From: Gemmatimonadota bacterium
GTDB taxonomy: Bacteria > Gemmatimonadota > Gemmatimonadetes > Palauibacterales > KS3-K002
Direction of reading: 5' to 3'
NCBI GenBank assembly: GCA_016209945.1
Contig: JACQVD010000162.1
Span: 1 to 32,541 of the forward strand
Length of the DNA: 32,541 nucleotides
Below the pieces are notes generated by a model. That model made no database searches. It worked only from the letters and a program-made list of their open reading frames with translations, and had not been told where the DNA came from. Shown here piece by piece: positions 7,125-16,644 of this stretch. The translations under genes were made by a program, and so were the position numbers. Within the stretch, counting starts at the first letter, position 1. The number at the start of each line of letters is the position of its first letter.

Positions 7125-8501
7125 ATGCCGGGCACGCAGACCGTGAAACGACCGAGACCGATCGAGTCCATGGCGGCACCGCGCTTTGCGGCGGGCGTGC
7201 GCCCCTATCGCGAGGCGTACTGGGATCCGGGGTACGAGCCGAACCCGACCGATATCCTGTGCGCCTTCCGGATCCAACCGAAGCCCGGCGTGGACTTTGT
7301 CGAGGCCGCGGCCGCGATAGCGGCGGAGTCGAGCACGGGGACGTGGACCGAGGTGTGGTCGAACGCGCTCACGGAGATCGAGCGGTACAAGGCGCGCTGC
7401 TACCGGATCGAGGGCGACATCGCCTACATCGCCTACCCGATCGATCTCTTCGAGGAGGGATCGATCGTCAACATCATGTCCTCGGTGGTCGGGAACGTCT
7501 TCGGGTTCAAGGCGGTCGCTGCCCTCAAGCTCGAGGACATGCGCATCCCGTACGCCCTCGTGAAGACGTTTCCGGGGCCGACCACGGGGATCGAGAACGA
7601 GCGCGCGCGGCTCAACAAATACGGCCGGCCTCTCCTCGGCGGCACGGTCAAGCCGAAGCTGGGGCTCTCGCCGCGGCCCTATGCGAAGGTGGTCTACGAG
7701 TGCCTCGTCGGCGGCCTCGACACGACCAAAGACGACGAGAACATGAACAGCCAGCCGTTCAACCGCTGGCGCGACCGCTTCCTCTTCGTGATGGAGGCGG
7801 TGAGGAAAGCGGAGGCGGAGACCGGCGAGGCGAAGGGGCACTGGCTGAACGTGACGGCGCCGACCACGGAGGACGCGCTTGAGCGCACGGAATACGCGGC
7901 GCAACTCGGCAGCCGGTACATCATGAGCGACTACCTGACGATGGGGTTCGCGGCGCACCAGAGTGTCGTGAACCGCGCGGTGAAGCTGGGCCTCATGGTG
8001 CATGTGCACCGGGCCATGCACGCCGTCATCGACCGGCAGAAGCATCACGGGATTTCGTTCCTTGTCCTTGCCAAGTGGCTGCGGCTCGCGGGCGGCGACC
8101 ACCTGCACACCGGGACTGTCGTCGGAAAGCTGGAAGGCGATCGGGCAGCGACGATGGCGATCGCGGACATGCTGCGGAAGGACGTCGTGCCCGCGAACCC
8201 CAGCGTGGGCCTCTATTTCGACCAGGAGTGGGCGAGCCTCAAGACCGTGTTCCCGGTGGCCTCGGGCGGGATTCACGTGCACCACATCCCGGCCCTGTAT
8301 GCCATCTACGGGAACGACGCGTTCTGGCTCTTCGGCGGGGGCACCCACGGCCACCCGGGTGGAAGCCGGGCGGGCGCCAGGGCGAACCGTGTGGCCACGG
8401 AGGCGATCGCGCAGGGCTTGACGCTGGAGCAGGCCGCCAAGGACTGCCCGGAGCTCCGGGAGGCGATGGAGCTCTGGAAGGACATCTCGTTCGAAGACTG
8501 A
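7125..8501 (+). CDS. cbbL: RuBisCO large chain, Form I-like, no small subunit gene adjacent
   Basis: 458 residues from ATG 7125, chosen for GGAG 7 bases upstream; GTG 7119 is the alternative. It carboxylates ribulose-1,5-bisphosphate. Catalytic residues are all present: Lys176 and Lys178 (GGTVKPK), Lys202 to be carbamylated with Asp204/Glu205 (TTKDDE), His295, His328, loop-6 Lys335 (GTVVGKLEG), Ser380-Gly-Gly and the phosphate-binding GGG at 404-406; Glu69, Trp74 and Asn124 are also kept. [12 protein letters not shown] and [10 protein letters not shown] mark it as Form I, not II or III. It ends at WKDISFED and lacks the usual tail with the Asp latch. No rbcS follows: phosphoribulokinase starts 21 bases later. 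It may belong to a small-subunit-free Form I relative (I', I'' or similar). Confidence 0.95.
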   Translation: MPGTQTVKRPRPIESMAAPRFAAGVRPYREAYWDPGYEPNPTDILCAFRIQPKPGVDFVEAAAAIAAESSTGTWTEVWSNALTEIERYKARCYRIEGDIAYIAYPIDLFEEGSIVNIMSSVVGNVFGFKAVAALKLEDMRIPYALVKTFPGPTTGIENERARLNKYGRPLLGGTVKPKLGLSPRPYAKVVYECLVGGLDTTKDDENMNSQPFNRWRDRFLFVMEAVRKAEAETGEAKGHWLNVTAPTTEDALERTEYAAQLGSRYIMSDYLTMGFAAHQSVVNRAVKLGLMVHVHRAMHAVIDRQKHHGISFLVLAKWLRLAGGDHLHTGTVVGKLEGDRAATMAIADMLRKDVVPANPSVGLYFDQEWASLKTVFPVASGGIHVHHIPALYAIYGNDAFWLFGGGTHGHPGGSRAGARANRVATEAIAQGLTLEQAAKDCPELREAMELWKDISFED

Positions 8502-8522
8502 GGATTCGCGGAGGGTCATCGC

Positions 8523-9488
8523 GTGCCATTCCGCGCAGGTCGGCCGATCATGCTGGGGGTCGTGGGCGACTCCGGGGCGGGGAAGTCCACGCTCTCCGAT
8601 GGCGTCGCGGGCCTCCTCGGGGCAGAGCGAGTTACCGATGTCTGTCTCGACGATTACCACGCGTACGACCGCAAGCAGCGGCTCGAGCTCGGGATCACAC
8701 CGCTCCACCCCGCGTGCAATCATCTCGATCTCATGGCCCAACACATGGAGCTACTGCGCGAGGGTCGGCGGGTCTTCAAACCCGTCTACGACCACAGCAC
8801 CGGCACGTTGGGGCCGCCCGAGATCGTGGCTCCGCGGGCCGTCGTGATCGCCCATGGCCTCCACGGATTCTTCACCCCGGAACTGCGTCGCGTCTGGGAC
8901 GTCTCCGTCTACCTGGACCCCGATCCGGAGCTGCGGATCGCCTGGAAGATCCAACGGGACACCGCGAAGCGCGGCTACATGCCGCGCCAGGTGCGGGAGG
9001 AATTGGAGCGCCGCAGGAGCGACTCGGAGCAGTTCATAGCTCCTCAGCGGGAGAGGGCGGATATCGTGGTCTCGTTCTACCCGCCGGGAAGCTACGGCGT
9101 GACCCAGGACAATGCGAAGCTGAACGTGCGGATCACCCTCCGCCATCCGATCCCGCTCCCCGACCTCGAGGAAGCCCTCGTCGTGGCGAGCGGAAACTCG
9201 AACGGATACGTGCGGATGACGCGGGGTACGACGGGCGCGGACGTTCTGGAGATTCAGGGAACGATCCCGGACGCCGTCATCTGCGCGATTGAGAAGCGCA
9301 TGTGGGACCACATGTCGGCGGCGCGGCACCTGCCCGCGAACGACCTCGGCATCTTCTCGGATGGCCCGGAACGGAAGAGGTCGAACAGCCTGCTCGTAAC
9401 GCAGCTCGTCCTCACCTACTACCTGGTGAAGGCCAGCGCGCTCGCCAGGAAGCAGGAGGAACTCGCCGGCGTCGGGGGTGGCCGGTGA
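8523..9488 (+). CDS. prkB: Phosphoribulokinase, class II (cyanobacterial/plant-like)
   Basis: 321 residues from GTG 8523 with GGAGG about 8 bases upstream. It phosphorylates ribulose-5-phosphate to make the RuBisCO substrate. The P-loop GDSGAGKST (15-23) and [13 protein letters not shown] (41-53) with catalytic Asp are clear, as are the Arg-rich substrate loops. Length and the DDYH-DR motif fit the plant/cyanobacterial class, not the proteobacterial class I enzyme. The P-loop Cys of the plant thioredoxin switch is Ala19 here, while the second one (Cys41) remains, so that disulfide cannot form. The stop overlaps the transketolase start by 4 bases (GTGA). Confidence 0.94.
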   Translation: MPFRAGRPIMLGVVGDSGAGKSTLSDGVAGLLGAERVTDVCLDDYHAYDRKQRLELGITPLHPACNHLDLMAQHMELLREGRRVFKPVYDHSTGTLGPPEIVAPRAVVIAHGLHGFFTPELRRVWDVSVYLDPDPELRIAWKIQRDTAKRGYMPRQVREELERRRSDSEQFIAPQRERADIVVSFYPPGSYGVTQDNAKLNVRITLRHPIPLPDLEEALVVASGNSNGYVRMTRGTTGADVLEIQGTIPDAVICAIEKRMWDHMSAARHLPANDLGIFSDGPERKRSNSLLVTQLVLTYYLVKASALARKQEELAGVGGGR

Positions 9489-11542
9489 ACGCGTCGCCGG
9501 CTCCGGCACGGGCCGTGCGCCTCCCGGCGAGTCGGAAGCGCGAAGACATCGAGCAGCGCTGCATTAACGCCATCCGTGCCCTGACCATGGACGCCGTGGA
9601 GCGGGCCAACTCGGGGCATCCCGGGACGCCCATGGCGCTCGCGCCAGCGGCCTTCGTCCTCTGGACCCGATTCTTGCGTCACAGCCCACGGAACCCCGAG
9701 TGGCCTGACCGCGACCGCTTCGTGCTCTCGTGCGGCCACGCTTCGATGCAGCTCTACGCTCTGCTCCACCTCACGGGCTACGATCTGCGGCTCGAGGAGC
9801 TGGTTCGTTTCCGGCAATTCGGCTCCCGCACTCCGGGGCACCCCGAGCGGGGCGTGACGCCTGGCGTGGAGACGACGACGGGTCCGCTCGGCCAAGGCCT
9901 CGGGAATGGCGTCGGCATGGCGATCGCGGAGCGGTTCCTCGCGCAGCATTTCAATCGGCCCGGCTATCCCATCGTGGACCACCGGGTATGGGTGCTCGCC
10001 AGCGACGGGGACATCATGGAGGGCGTGGCAAGCGAGGGGGCCTCGCTGGCCGGGCACCTGCGCCTGGGGAAGCTGAACGTCATCTACGACGACAATCGGA
10101 TCACGATCGAGGGGCCGACGGCGCTCGCCTTCTCGGAGGACGTGGGGCGCCGCTTCGAGGCCTACGGGTGGCACGTCGAGCGGGTGGAGGACGGAAACGA
10201 TCTCGAAGCGGTCGCCCGGGCTCTGCGGGCGGCGCAGACAGAGGTGAAACGGCCGTCTCTCATCGTGCTGCGCACCGAGATTGCGTACCCGGCCCCGACC
10301 AAGCGGAATTCGGCGGAGGCGCACGGGGCACCGCTCGGCGCGGACGAGGTCCGCCACACCAAGGAGATCATGGGCTGGCCCGTGGATCGGCCCTTCCATG
10401 TGCCGGACGACGTCCTGAGGTTCATGTGCGGAGCCGCCAGCGTGGGGGAGCGGCAGGAAGGGGCATGGAGGCGCCTCTTCGCCGAGTACGCTCGCGCGCA
10501 CCCGCAGCTGGCCGCCGACTACGAGCGCTGGCTCAAGGGCTCCCTCCCTGACGGCTGGGATGCGGAGCTCCCGGTCTTCCGCGCCGCCGACGGGGCCGTG
10601 GCGACCAGGGAGGCCTCGGGGAAGGCGCTGAACGCGCTGGCAAAGAATATCCCGAACATCCTGGGCGGGTCGGCGGACCTCGGGCCGTCCAACAACACTG
10701 TGCTGCGGGGCGCGGGCGACTTCGCGCCCGACTCCGCAGGGCGGAACCTGCACTTCGGCGTGCGCGAGCATGCGATGGGTGCGTGTCTGAACGGCATGGC
10801 GGCGCACGGCGGCGTGCGGCCGTACGGCGGCACGTTCCTCATCTTCACGGACTACATGCGGCCCGCGATCCGGCTCGCCGCCATGATGGAGCTGCCGGTC
10901 ATCTACGTCGGCACCCACGACTCGATCGGGCTGGGGGAGGACGGGCCCACGCACCAGCCCATCGAGCAGCTCGCGAGCCTGCGTGCGATCCCGAACCTGG
11001 TGGTGATCCGGCCGGCGGATGCGACGGAGACGGTAGAGGCATGGCGCGTGGCACTCGAGCGCCGGGAGGGACCCGTGCTCCTCGCCCTCACGCGGCAGAA
11101 AGTTCCGGTGATCGACCGGTCGCGCTTTGCGCCGGCCTCTGGGCTCCGTCGGGGCGCCTACGTGCTCGCCGACCCGCCATCGGGCGTCCCGGAGGTGATC
11201 CTCATCGGGACGGGATCGGAGGTGCACATTGCCCTGGAGGCCTGGGAGCGGCTCACACAGCGCGGGATCGCGGCGCGCGTCGTCTCGATGCCCTCGTGGG
11301 AGCTCTTCGAGGCACAGCCGCTGGAATACCGTGCGGCCGTACTCCCGCCCGCTGTGACCGCCCGCATGGCCATCGAAGCGGGTTCGTCCTTTGGATGGGC
11401 GCGGTACGTGACGGAGCACGGGGCGACCCTGACGATCGACCGGTTCGGCGCCTCGGCGCCCGCCGGCGTTCTCTTCAAGGAATTCGGGTTCACGCCGGAA
11501 CGTGTGGTCGCCGCTGTGGAGCCCTTGCTGAAGCGGAGGTGA
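9485..11542 (+). CDS. tkt: Transketolase
   Basis: 685 residues from GTG 9485, overlapping the phosphoribulokinase stop; typical length. A thiamine-diphosphate enzyme moving two-carbon units between sugar phosphates, needed to regenerate ribulose-5-phosphate. Seen: GHPGTPM (45-51), [26 protein letters not shown], the TPP/Mg motif SDGDIMEG...YDDN (173-204), the pyrimidine-domain [18 protein letters not shown], and the substrate motif [18 protein letters not shown]. All key parts are intact. Third gene of the Calvin operon; transaldolase starts 2 bases after its stop. Confidence 0.96.
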   Translation: MNASPAPARAVRLPASRKREDIEQRCINAIRALTMDAVERANSGHPGTPMALAPAAFVLWTRFLRHSPRNPEWPDRDRFVLSCGHASMQLYALLHLTGYDLRLEELVRFRQFGSRTPGHPERGVTPGVETTTGPLGQGLGNGVGMAIAERFLAQHFNRPGYPIVDHRVWVLASDGDIMEGVASEGASLAGHLRLGKLNVIYDDNRITIEGPTALAFSEDVGRRFEAYGWHVERVEDGNDLEAVARALRAAQTEVKRPSLIVLRTEIAYPAPTKRNSAEAHGAPLGADEVRHTKEIMGWPVDRPFHVPDDVLRFMCGAASVGERQEGAWRRLFAEYARAHPQLAADYERWLKGSLPDGWDAELPVFRAADGAVATREASGKALNALAKNIPNILGGSADLGPSNNTVLRGAGDFAPDSAGRNLHFGVREHAMGACLNGMAAHGGVRPYGGTFLIFTDYMRPAIRLAAMMELPVIYVGTHDSIGLGEDGPTHQPIEQLASLRAIPNLVVIRPADATETVEAWRVALERREGPVLLALTRQKVPVIDRSRFAPASGLRRGAYVLADPPSGVPEVILIGTGSEVHIALEAWERLTQRGIAARVVSMPSWELFEAQPLEYRAAVLPPAVTARMAIEAGSSFGWARYVTEHGATLTIDRFGASAPAGVLFKEFGFTPERVVAAVEPLLKRR

Positions 11543-11544
11543 GC

Positions 11545-12657
11545 GTGGGGACGAACCCTCTCGTGCGCCTTGGTGAGCTGGGCCAGAGCCCGTGGCTGGA
11601 TTTCATCACCCGTGATCTCATCGTCTCAGGTGAGCTCAAGCGCCTCATTGAGGAGGACGGGCTTCGCGGAATGACCTCGAACCCGACGATCTTCCAGCAG
11701 GCGATCGCAGGCACGGCACTCTACGACGCCGACATCGAAGAGTTCGCCGAGGCCGGCCGTTCTCCCGAGGAGATCTTCGAGATCCTCGCGGTCGGCGATG
11801 TGGGCGCGGCCTGCGATGTGTTCCGGGCGCTCTACGAGGCCACCGACGGGGGAGACGGCTTGGTCTCGATCGAGGTTCCCCCTGCCCTCGCTCGCGATAC
11901 CGAAGGGACGATCGAGGCGGCGCGCCGGCTCTGGCGGGCGGTGGGCCGCCCCAACGTGATGATCAAGATCCCGGGCACGGGCGAGGGACTACCGGCGATC
12001 GAGGAGTGTACCGCCTTCGGGATCAACGTGAACGTGACGCTCCTCTTTTCCGTCCTGCGCTACGAGGAGGTGATCGAGGCCTACTGGGCGGGGCTTGAGC
12101 GCCGGCTGTCGGAGGGCGAGGAAGTGGAACGCGTGGCGTCTGTAGCGAGCTTCTTCGTGAGCCGGCTCGATACGAAGGTGGACGCACGCCTCGACGCTCT
12201 GGGCGGGGCACAGCCCCTGCGTGGCAGGATCGCGATTGCGAACGCGTGCACAGCGTACGCGGCGTTCGAACGCACCCACGCGTCGCTGCGGTGGCAGCGC
12301 CTGGCGCGGCAGGGCGCACGACCCCAGCGGCCGCTGTGGGCGTCCACCAGCACCAAGGACCCGCGCTACCCGGACCTCCACTACGTGGAGGCACTCATCG
12401 CTCCGAATACGGTGAACACGATGCCGCCGCACACCCTCGCCGCCTACCGCGATCACGGGCGCCCGGGGGTGCGGATCGGCGGAGCGATGCGAGCGGCAAC
12501 CTCCCGGCTCGGAGCGCTCCGGAACCTCGGGATCGATCTCGAACGGGTGACGGCGGAACTGGAAGACGAGGGGATCGAGAAGTTCGCGGCGTCCACCATG
12601 GAGGTCCTGACGCGGATCGAGGCGAAAGCCGACGCGCTCCTGGCGAGCCGGCGCTAG
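11545..12657 (+). CDS. tal: Transaldolase (actinobacterial-type, about 370 residues)
   Basis: 370 residues from GTG 11545, placed 5 bases after GGAGG (11535-11539); GTG 11539 in the same frame is the alternative. It transfers dihydroxyacetone units between sugar phosphates. LGQSPWLDFITRDL at the N-terminus, GMTSNPTIFQ (about 30-40), the Schiff-base Lys in NVMIKIPGT, and VNVTLLFS are all characteristic. The C-terminal part (STSTKDP, TVNTMPPHTL) is complete. Transaldolase is not strictly needed by the Calvin cycle (it links to the oxidative pentose phosphate route), so the operon may serve both. Its last bases CTAG are shared with the stop of the convergent response regulator. Confidence 0.93.
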   Translation: MGTNPLVRLGELGQSPWLDFITRDLIVSGELKRLIEEDGLRGMTSNPTIFQQAIAGTALYDADIEEFAEAGRSPEEIFEILAVGDVGAACDVFRALYEATDGGDGLVSIEVPPALARDTEGTIEAARRLWRAVGRPNVMIKIPGTGEGLPAIEECTAFGINVNVTLLFSVLRYEEVIEAYWAGLERRLSEGEEVERVASVASFFVSRLDTKVDARLDALGGAQPLRGRIAIANACTAYAAFERTHASLRWQRLARQGARPQRPLWASTSTKDPRYPDLHYVEALIAPNTVNTMPPHTLAAYRDHGRPGVRIGGAMRAATSRLGALRNLGIDLERVTAELEDEGIEKFAASTMEVLTRIEAKADALLASRR

Positions 12658-13286
12658 CCTGTTCGTGACCGGGAGGCAGCGAACTTCATCGCGGCCTCGG
12701 TTCTGTTCCTGACGCCGAGTTTCTGGAACAGGTGCTGGACGTGGTACTTGACGGTGTTCTGCCCGAGCCGGAGCCGCTGCGCGATCTGGCGATTGGTGAG
12801 GCCCGCAGCGACGAGTTCACAGACCTCGCGCTCGCGCGGCGTGAGCTCGCCGGGACGCGCCGTCTCGCGGCCGGCCAGCCAACGGCGCGCCGCCTGCGGG
12901 AAGACGAGCCGGCCGGCGAATACCTCTCGTATCGCGGCCACCGTCCGCTGCGGCGGCTCCGTCTTAAGTGACAGGCCGTCGGCGCCCGCGTCCAGCGCCG
13001 AGCGCACCGACTCCGCATCGTTGTAGGCCGTCAGAACCAGCACCTTGGGCGGCTCCGGCAAGTTCCGCAGCTCCGCGATCACGGGTGTCGCACGCACGCC
13101 GCCGATTTGAAGGTCGAGGACCACGACATCCGGACGGTGCTTCCGCGCCAGTGGGACGACCTCGTCCTCGCTCACCGTGGACGCGACCACCGCCATGTCG
13201 CGCTCGCCCTCCAGGAGCGCACGCAGACCCTCGAGGACGATCGCGTGATCGTCTGCCAGAAGCACTCGGATCTTCGGCGTCCTCAT
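12654..13286 (-). CDS. NarL/LuxR-type response regulator
   Basis: 210 residues. Receiver domain with acidic pair Asp12/Asp13, phospho-acceptor Asp58 (VVVLDLQ), the conserved Thr in VLVLTAYND and Lys in SLKTEPP. C-terminal LuxR-type helix-turn-helix (LTPREREVCELVAAGLTNRQIAQRL split over about 147-175, then NTVKYHVQHLFQKLG). It acts as a dimeric DNA-binding regulator after phosphorylation. ATG 13286 overlaps the stop of the kinase gene by 4 bases (ATGA), so they form a two-component pair. Targets are unknown; it lies convergent with the Calvin operon and need not control it. Confidence 0.93.
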   Translation of the reverse strand: MRTPKIRVLLADDHAIVLEGLRALLEGERDMAVVASTVSEDEVVPLARKHRPDVVVLDLQIGGVRATPVIAELRNLPEPPKVLVLTAYNDAESVRSALDAGADGLSLKTEPPQRTVAAIREVFAGRLVFPQAARRWLAGRETARPGELTPREREVCELVAAGLTNRQIAQRLRLGQNTVKYHVQHLFQKLGVRNRTEAAMKFAASRSRTG

Positions 13287-13990
13287 GTGCAGGGGACAGT
13301 GACCGTGAGCTTCGTCCCGCGGCCGGGCGCGCTCTCCACCGCGAAGGTGCCGGCCAGGACCGCCACGCGGTCCTGGATCCCGCGCAACCCGAAGTGCCCG
13401 CCTTCGACCCCGACCTCCTGTTCCGCGAGAAGCACACGCTTCGCGTCGAACCCGCGGCCATCGTCCGAGACCGTGAGTTCGAGAGCTGGTCCCGTGCGCC
13501 GCAGCTCAAGCCGCTGGCGACTCGCCCGGCCGTGCCGGTACCCGTTTGCCAGTGCCTCCTGCACGATCCGGTAGAGCGCGATCTTCGCCGCGAGCGCGCA
13601 GTCACCCACGTCGGGCTCGATGGCGATCTCGATCGCCTGCCCAGTCATCGTCTCGTGCTGGACGGCGAGGCCTTCGATGAGCTCTGCGACGGGTCGGCGC
13701 TCGAACCCGGGCGGGCGAAGCCCGCCGATGAGATCGCGGATCTCTTGGAGCGCTTGTTCCAGGAGGCGCAGTCCCCTGCGCACGCGCCGCCTCGATTCGG
13801 AGTTGGGCCGAAGCCTGGAGGCGGCCGTCTGAAGCTGGGAGACGGCAGCGAAGAGGTACTGGACCGGCCCGTCATGCATGTCGAGCACGAGCCGCTGCAG
13901 ATCCCGCTCGCTCGCGGCCAGGACGCGCCGGGCGGCCTCCTGGGGTTCGGGGTCCGTGCGCGTTTGCCTTGTCAAGGGTTCGGTGCTCAT
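13283..13990 (-). CDS. Soluble HisKA_3 sensor histidine kinase
   Basis: 235 residues from ATG 13990; longer in-frame extension runs antisense through other genes and is not credible. The HisKA_3 dimerisation helix carries His39 in LDMHDGPVQ; the N-box is QEALANGYRHG (144-154), G1 is SDDGRGFD (175-182) and G2 is GHFGLRGIQDR. No transmembrane or PAS/GAF input domain is present, so it is cytoplasmic and either senses through a partner or through its short N-terminus. The ribosome site is weak. It phosphorylates the regulator encoded just downstream. Confidence 0.88.
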   Translation of the reverse strand: MSTEPLTRQTRTDPEPQEAARRVLAASERDLQRLVLDMHDGPVQYLFAAVSQLQTAASRLRPNSESRRRVRRGLRLLEQALQEIRDLIGGLRPPGFERRPVAELIEGLAVQHETMTGQAIEIAIEPDVGDCALAAKIALYRIVQEALANGYRHGRASRQRLELRRTGPALELTVSDDGRGFDAKRVLLAEQEVGVEGGHFGLRGIQDRVAVLAGTFAVESAPGRGTKLTVTVPCT

Positions 13991-14087
13991 GGCAAGGAAC
14001 CTGAGGCGGCGTGTGGAGCGGGGCAAGAATCGTTGCGCCCGGCGGCGAATCTGGGGCTCTCGGACGGCCGGTGCCGTGGCACGGGAA

Positions 14088-14116
14088 TTGACCATGTCGG
14101 GCCGTGTGGGTAAATT
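14088..14116 (+). promoter_or_regulatory. Sigma70-type promoter for the NifU-domain gene
   Basis: TTGACC (14088-14093), a 17-base spacer, then TAAATT (14111-14116) match the housekeeping -35/-10 pattern closely. Start of transcription would be near 14123, giving a leader of about 33 bases to ATG 14156, preceded by GAGAGG. No activity data; assignment is by consensus alone. Confidence 0.6.
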
Positions 14117-14155
14117 GCGGGTTGGCGAAAACGTGATCGGCGCCGAGAGGTTCCC

Positions 14156-14395
14156 ATGCCAACGATGACTTCGCGAGACAAGATCGAGGCCGTCCTGGCC
14201 ACGATCCGCCCGGCCGTTCGGATAGACGGCGGCGAGGTGGAGTTCGTGGACTTCGATGAAGAGGAGGGGCGCGTGACGCTGCGTCTCCTCGGCGCCTGCA
14301 ACGAGTGTCCTCACTCGCTCGCGACCCTGAAGGCGGGGATCGAGCAGCGGCTCCGGCTCCAGGTGCCGGAGGTGAAATACGTGGACGCGGTCTGA
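14156..14395 (+). CDS. NifU C-terminal-domain (Nfu-type) iron-sulfur scaffold
   Basis: 79 residues, typical for a stand-alone Nfu domain. The motif CNECPHS (residues 46-52) supplies the C-x2-C pair that holds a labile 4Fe-4S cluster across a dimer; IRPAVRIDGGEVEFVDF is the conserved N-terminal strand region. It delivers clusters to apo-enzymes in the cytoplasm. It has its own promoter upstream and a strong terminator just downstream, then Mrp, another cluster carrier. Without an A-type N-terminal domain it is shorter than E. coli NfuA. Confidence 0.93.
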   Translation: MPTMTSRDKIEAVLATIRPAVRIDGGEVEFVDFDEEEGRVTLRLLGACNECPHSLATLKAGIEQRLRLQVPEVKYVDAV

Positions 14396-14418
14396 GGAGG
14401 CCGCGTCGGGCGTGCGAG

Positions 14419-14445
14419 CGCCGGCGCCGCGACGCCGGCGTTTTT
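14419..14445 (+). terminator. Rho-independent terminator after the NifU-domain gene
   Basis: Perfect 8-base stem CGCCGGCG (14419-14426 and 14433-14440) around a 6-base loop, followed by TTTTTG. It ends the monocistronic NifU-domain transcript 23 bases after the stop. Each arm is itself a palindrome. Confidence 0.88.
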
Positions 14446-14488
14446 GTTTCCGTTTTCGCGGGCCGTGAGGGGCTCTAGATTTCGTGCC

Positions 14489-15646
14489 ATGACCGATCCC
14501 GAACTTCTGAAGCGCGTCGTCGAGGCGCTGGGCAGGGTGACGAACCCGCAAACGGGGCGCGACCTCGTCCTCTCCGGGATGGTCAAGGAGATGCGGACGG
14601 ACGAGGACGGCAGTGTGCGCTTCCGCTTGCTCCTGAGACCCAACGATCCTCCGGACCTCGTGGGCCAGGCGCGGGACGCGGCGGAGTCGGTCGTTGGGAT
14701 CGGCCGCGTGACGATCGATGTGGATCCTCCGGAGAGGGCGCCGGCCCAACCGGCGCGCCGCGCGCTCCCCGTCCTGGGGCCGCGCGGAGCCCGGCCGACC
14801 GATCGTCACGGCGCCGCCCCGGGCCCGGGGCCTCGACCGGGTGCTGCGCCGCCGACGCCGCGGCGCTTGCCGGGGGTGAAGCACGTGATCGCGGTGAGCT
14901 CGGCGAAGGGGGGCGTGGGGAAGTCCACCGTCGCGGCGAACCTCGCCGCTGCGCTGGCTGTGAAGGGCCACGCGGTCGGGATCCTCGACTCCGATGTGTA
15001 CGGCCCCGATATCCCGATCATGTTCGGGATCCACGAGAAACCGCGCGTGCAGGGCGAGCGGGTCCTGCCGCTTACGGCCCACGGCGTGAAGCTCATGAGC
15101 GTGGGCTTCCTCATCGATGCCGAGACGCCGGCGATCTGGCGCGGCCCCATCGTCATGGGGATCATCCGCCAGTTCTTGGAGCAGGTCGTGTGGGGCGAGC
15201 TGGACTATCTCTTCGTGGACATGCCGCCGGGCACGGGCGACGCGCAGCTCTCCCTGGTCCAACTGGTCGAGCTGGTCGGCGCGGTCATGGTGACGACGCC
15301 GCAGGACGTTGCCGTGGCCGATGTGTTGAAGGGGATCAAGATGTTCGAGCGCGTCGAGGTGCCGGTCCTCGGGCTCGTGGAGAACATGTCCGGCTTTGTC
15401 TGTCCCCATTGCGGCGCGACCACGGACGTGTTCGGTCGCGGCGGCGGGCAGGCGCTGGCCGCGAGCGCGGGCGTGCCGTTCCTCGGCGTGGTCCCGCTCG
15501 GCCCATCGGTTGTCGCCTCGGGGGATCGCGGCCGGCCCGTGGTGCTCGAGGCTCCCGATAGCCCGGAGGCGAAGGCGTTGATCGAGATTGCCGAGAAGGT
15601 CGCGGCGGCGGTCGAGGCCGCTGCCAAGCCGGTCTCCGCGCGGTAG
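14489..15646 (+). CDS. mrp: Mrp/ApbC/Nbp35-type iron-sulfur cluster carrier ATPase
   Basis: 385 residues from ATG 14489; a longer frame would begin inside the terminator and is unlikely. N-terminal MIP18/DUF59-like domain (1-85), a Pro/Arg-rich linker (about 88-130), then a ParA/MinD-type P-loop with deviant Walker A SSAKGGVGKST (about 136-146), DSDVYGPDIP, VDMPPGTGD and the cluster-binding CPHC (about 306-309). It binds a bridging 4Fe-4S cluster as a dimer and passes it to target proteins. The NifU-domain gene next to it supports the role. Confidence 0.95.
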   Translation: MTDPELLKRVVEALGRVTNPQTGRDLVLSGMVKEMRTDEDGSVRFRLLLRPNDPPDLVGQARDAAESVVGIGRVTIDVDPPERAPAQPARRALPVLGPRGARPTDRHGAAPGPGPRPGAAPPTPRRLPGVKHVIAVSSAKGGVGKSTVAANLAAALAVKGHAVGILDSDVYGPDIPIMFGIHEKPRVQGERVLPLTAHGVKLMSVGFLIDAETPAIWRGPIVMGIIRQFLEQVVWGELDYLFVDMPPGTGDAQLSLVQLVELVGAVMVTTPQDVAVADVLKGIKMFERVEVPVLGLVENMSGFVCPHCGATTDVFGRGGGQALAASAGVPFLGVVPLGPSVVASGDRGRPVVLEAPDSPEAKALIEIAEKVAAAVEAAAKPVSAR

Positions 15647-15699
15647 CCGCGCCAGCGCCCGGCCGCCGAGGCAACGTCTTCGGAACCGCAGCGCACGTC

Positions 15700-16530
15700 G
15701 TGGCGACGCCCGGGATCGTTACGCTCCTCACCGACTTCGGAACCGCGGACGGCTTCGTGGCCGCGATGAAGGGCGTCATCCTCTCGATCGCGCCGCAGGC
15801 CCGGGTGATCGACGCCGTCCACGACATCGCTCCAGGCGATGTGGAAGCGGCTGCGTGGGTGCTGGACCAGTACTTCTTCCTCTATCCCGAGGGCACGGTC
15901 CATGTAGCCGTGGTGGATCCCGGCGTCGGGACCGAGCGCCGAGCGCTGGCGGCTCGCCTGGAGGGTCGGTACCTCGTCGCTCCTGACAATGGGATCGGCA
16001 CGCGGGTCTTTCGGCGCGCGGCGCGCCTGGAGTGTGTGAGCATCGAGAATCCGACGTTTATGCGGCCGGAGATCTCACGCACGTTCCACGGCCGCGACAT
16101 CTTCGCCCCTGCGGCCGCCCATCTCGCTAGCGGCGTCCCGTTGGGCGAGCTGGGCCCGGTCCTCCCGGATCCCGTGCGGCTGGATCTTCCGGAGCCCCGC
16201 AGGATCGAGGGCGAGGACGGCGGGCCCGTTCGCCTCGAGGGCCACGTGGTCCACGTGGACCGCTTCGGCAATCTGATCACCGACATCCCCGCCGCCTGGC
16301 TGGAATCGCACTCGTGGGTCGTCTCGCTTGAGAAGGCCGGTGGAGCGTCGTCGGTTCAGCAGGTACCGCTCCGGCGCACGTACGGCGAGGTTGCGCGCGG
16401 TGAGCTGGTGGCCGTGATCGGGTCGATGGGGACGCTCGAAGTCGCGGTTCGTGAAGGATCTGCTGCCGCGGCGCTCGCTGTCGGGCGTCGCGCGCGGGTG
16501 CTCTGCGAGGTGGCGGTTTCGCCAGGGTAA
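15700..16530 (+). CDS. SAM hydroxide adenosyltransferase (DUF62 family)
   Basis: 276 residues from GTG 15700; no clear ribosome site. The family hydrolyses S-adenosylmethionine to adenosine and methionine, using a water held by an Asp-Arg-His set; it is related to fluorinase and chlorinase. Seen: LLTDFGTADGFV (9-20), HDIAPGD, VVDPGVGTERR, APDNGIGT, HGRDIFAPAAAHLA and HVDRFGNLITDI in the C-terminal barrel. There is no fluorinase-type insertion that I can see. It lies 53 bases after mrp and may be in the same transcript. Confidence 0.93.
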   Translation: MATPGIVTLLTDFGTADGFVAAMKGVILSIAPQARVIDAVHDIAPGDVEAAAWVLDQYFFLYPEGTVHVAVVDPGVGTERRALAARLEGRYLVAPDNGIGTRVFRRAARLECVSIENPTFMRPEISRTFHGRDIFAPAAAHLASGVPLGELGPVLPDPVRLDLPEPRRIEGEDGGPVRLEGHVVHVDRFGNLITDIPAAWLESHSWVVSLEKAGGASSVQQVPLRRTYGEVARGELVAVIGSMGTLEVAVREGSAAAALAVGRRARVLCEVAVSPG

Positions 16531-16644
16531 GCTCTCCGGTGTTCAACGGGTGCCGGTCACCCGGCCGGGCCGGCGCGCAGGAATCGGGAAGCCCCTCCTA
16601 GGAATCAGCCCACGATCGTGCTATGATTCAAAGGAGGGAGGTGC

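Noticed and set aside
8502-8522. Place where rbcS would be expected.
   Set aside because: Only 21 bases, holding the ribosome site of prk. No rbcS-like sequence was seen elsewhere in the window either.
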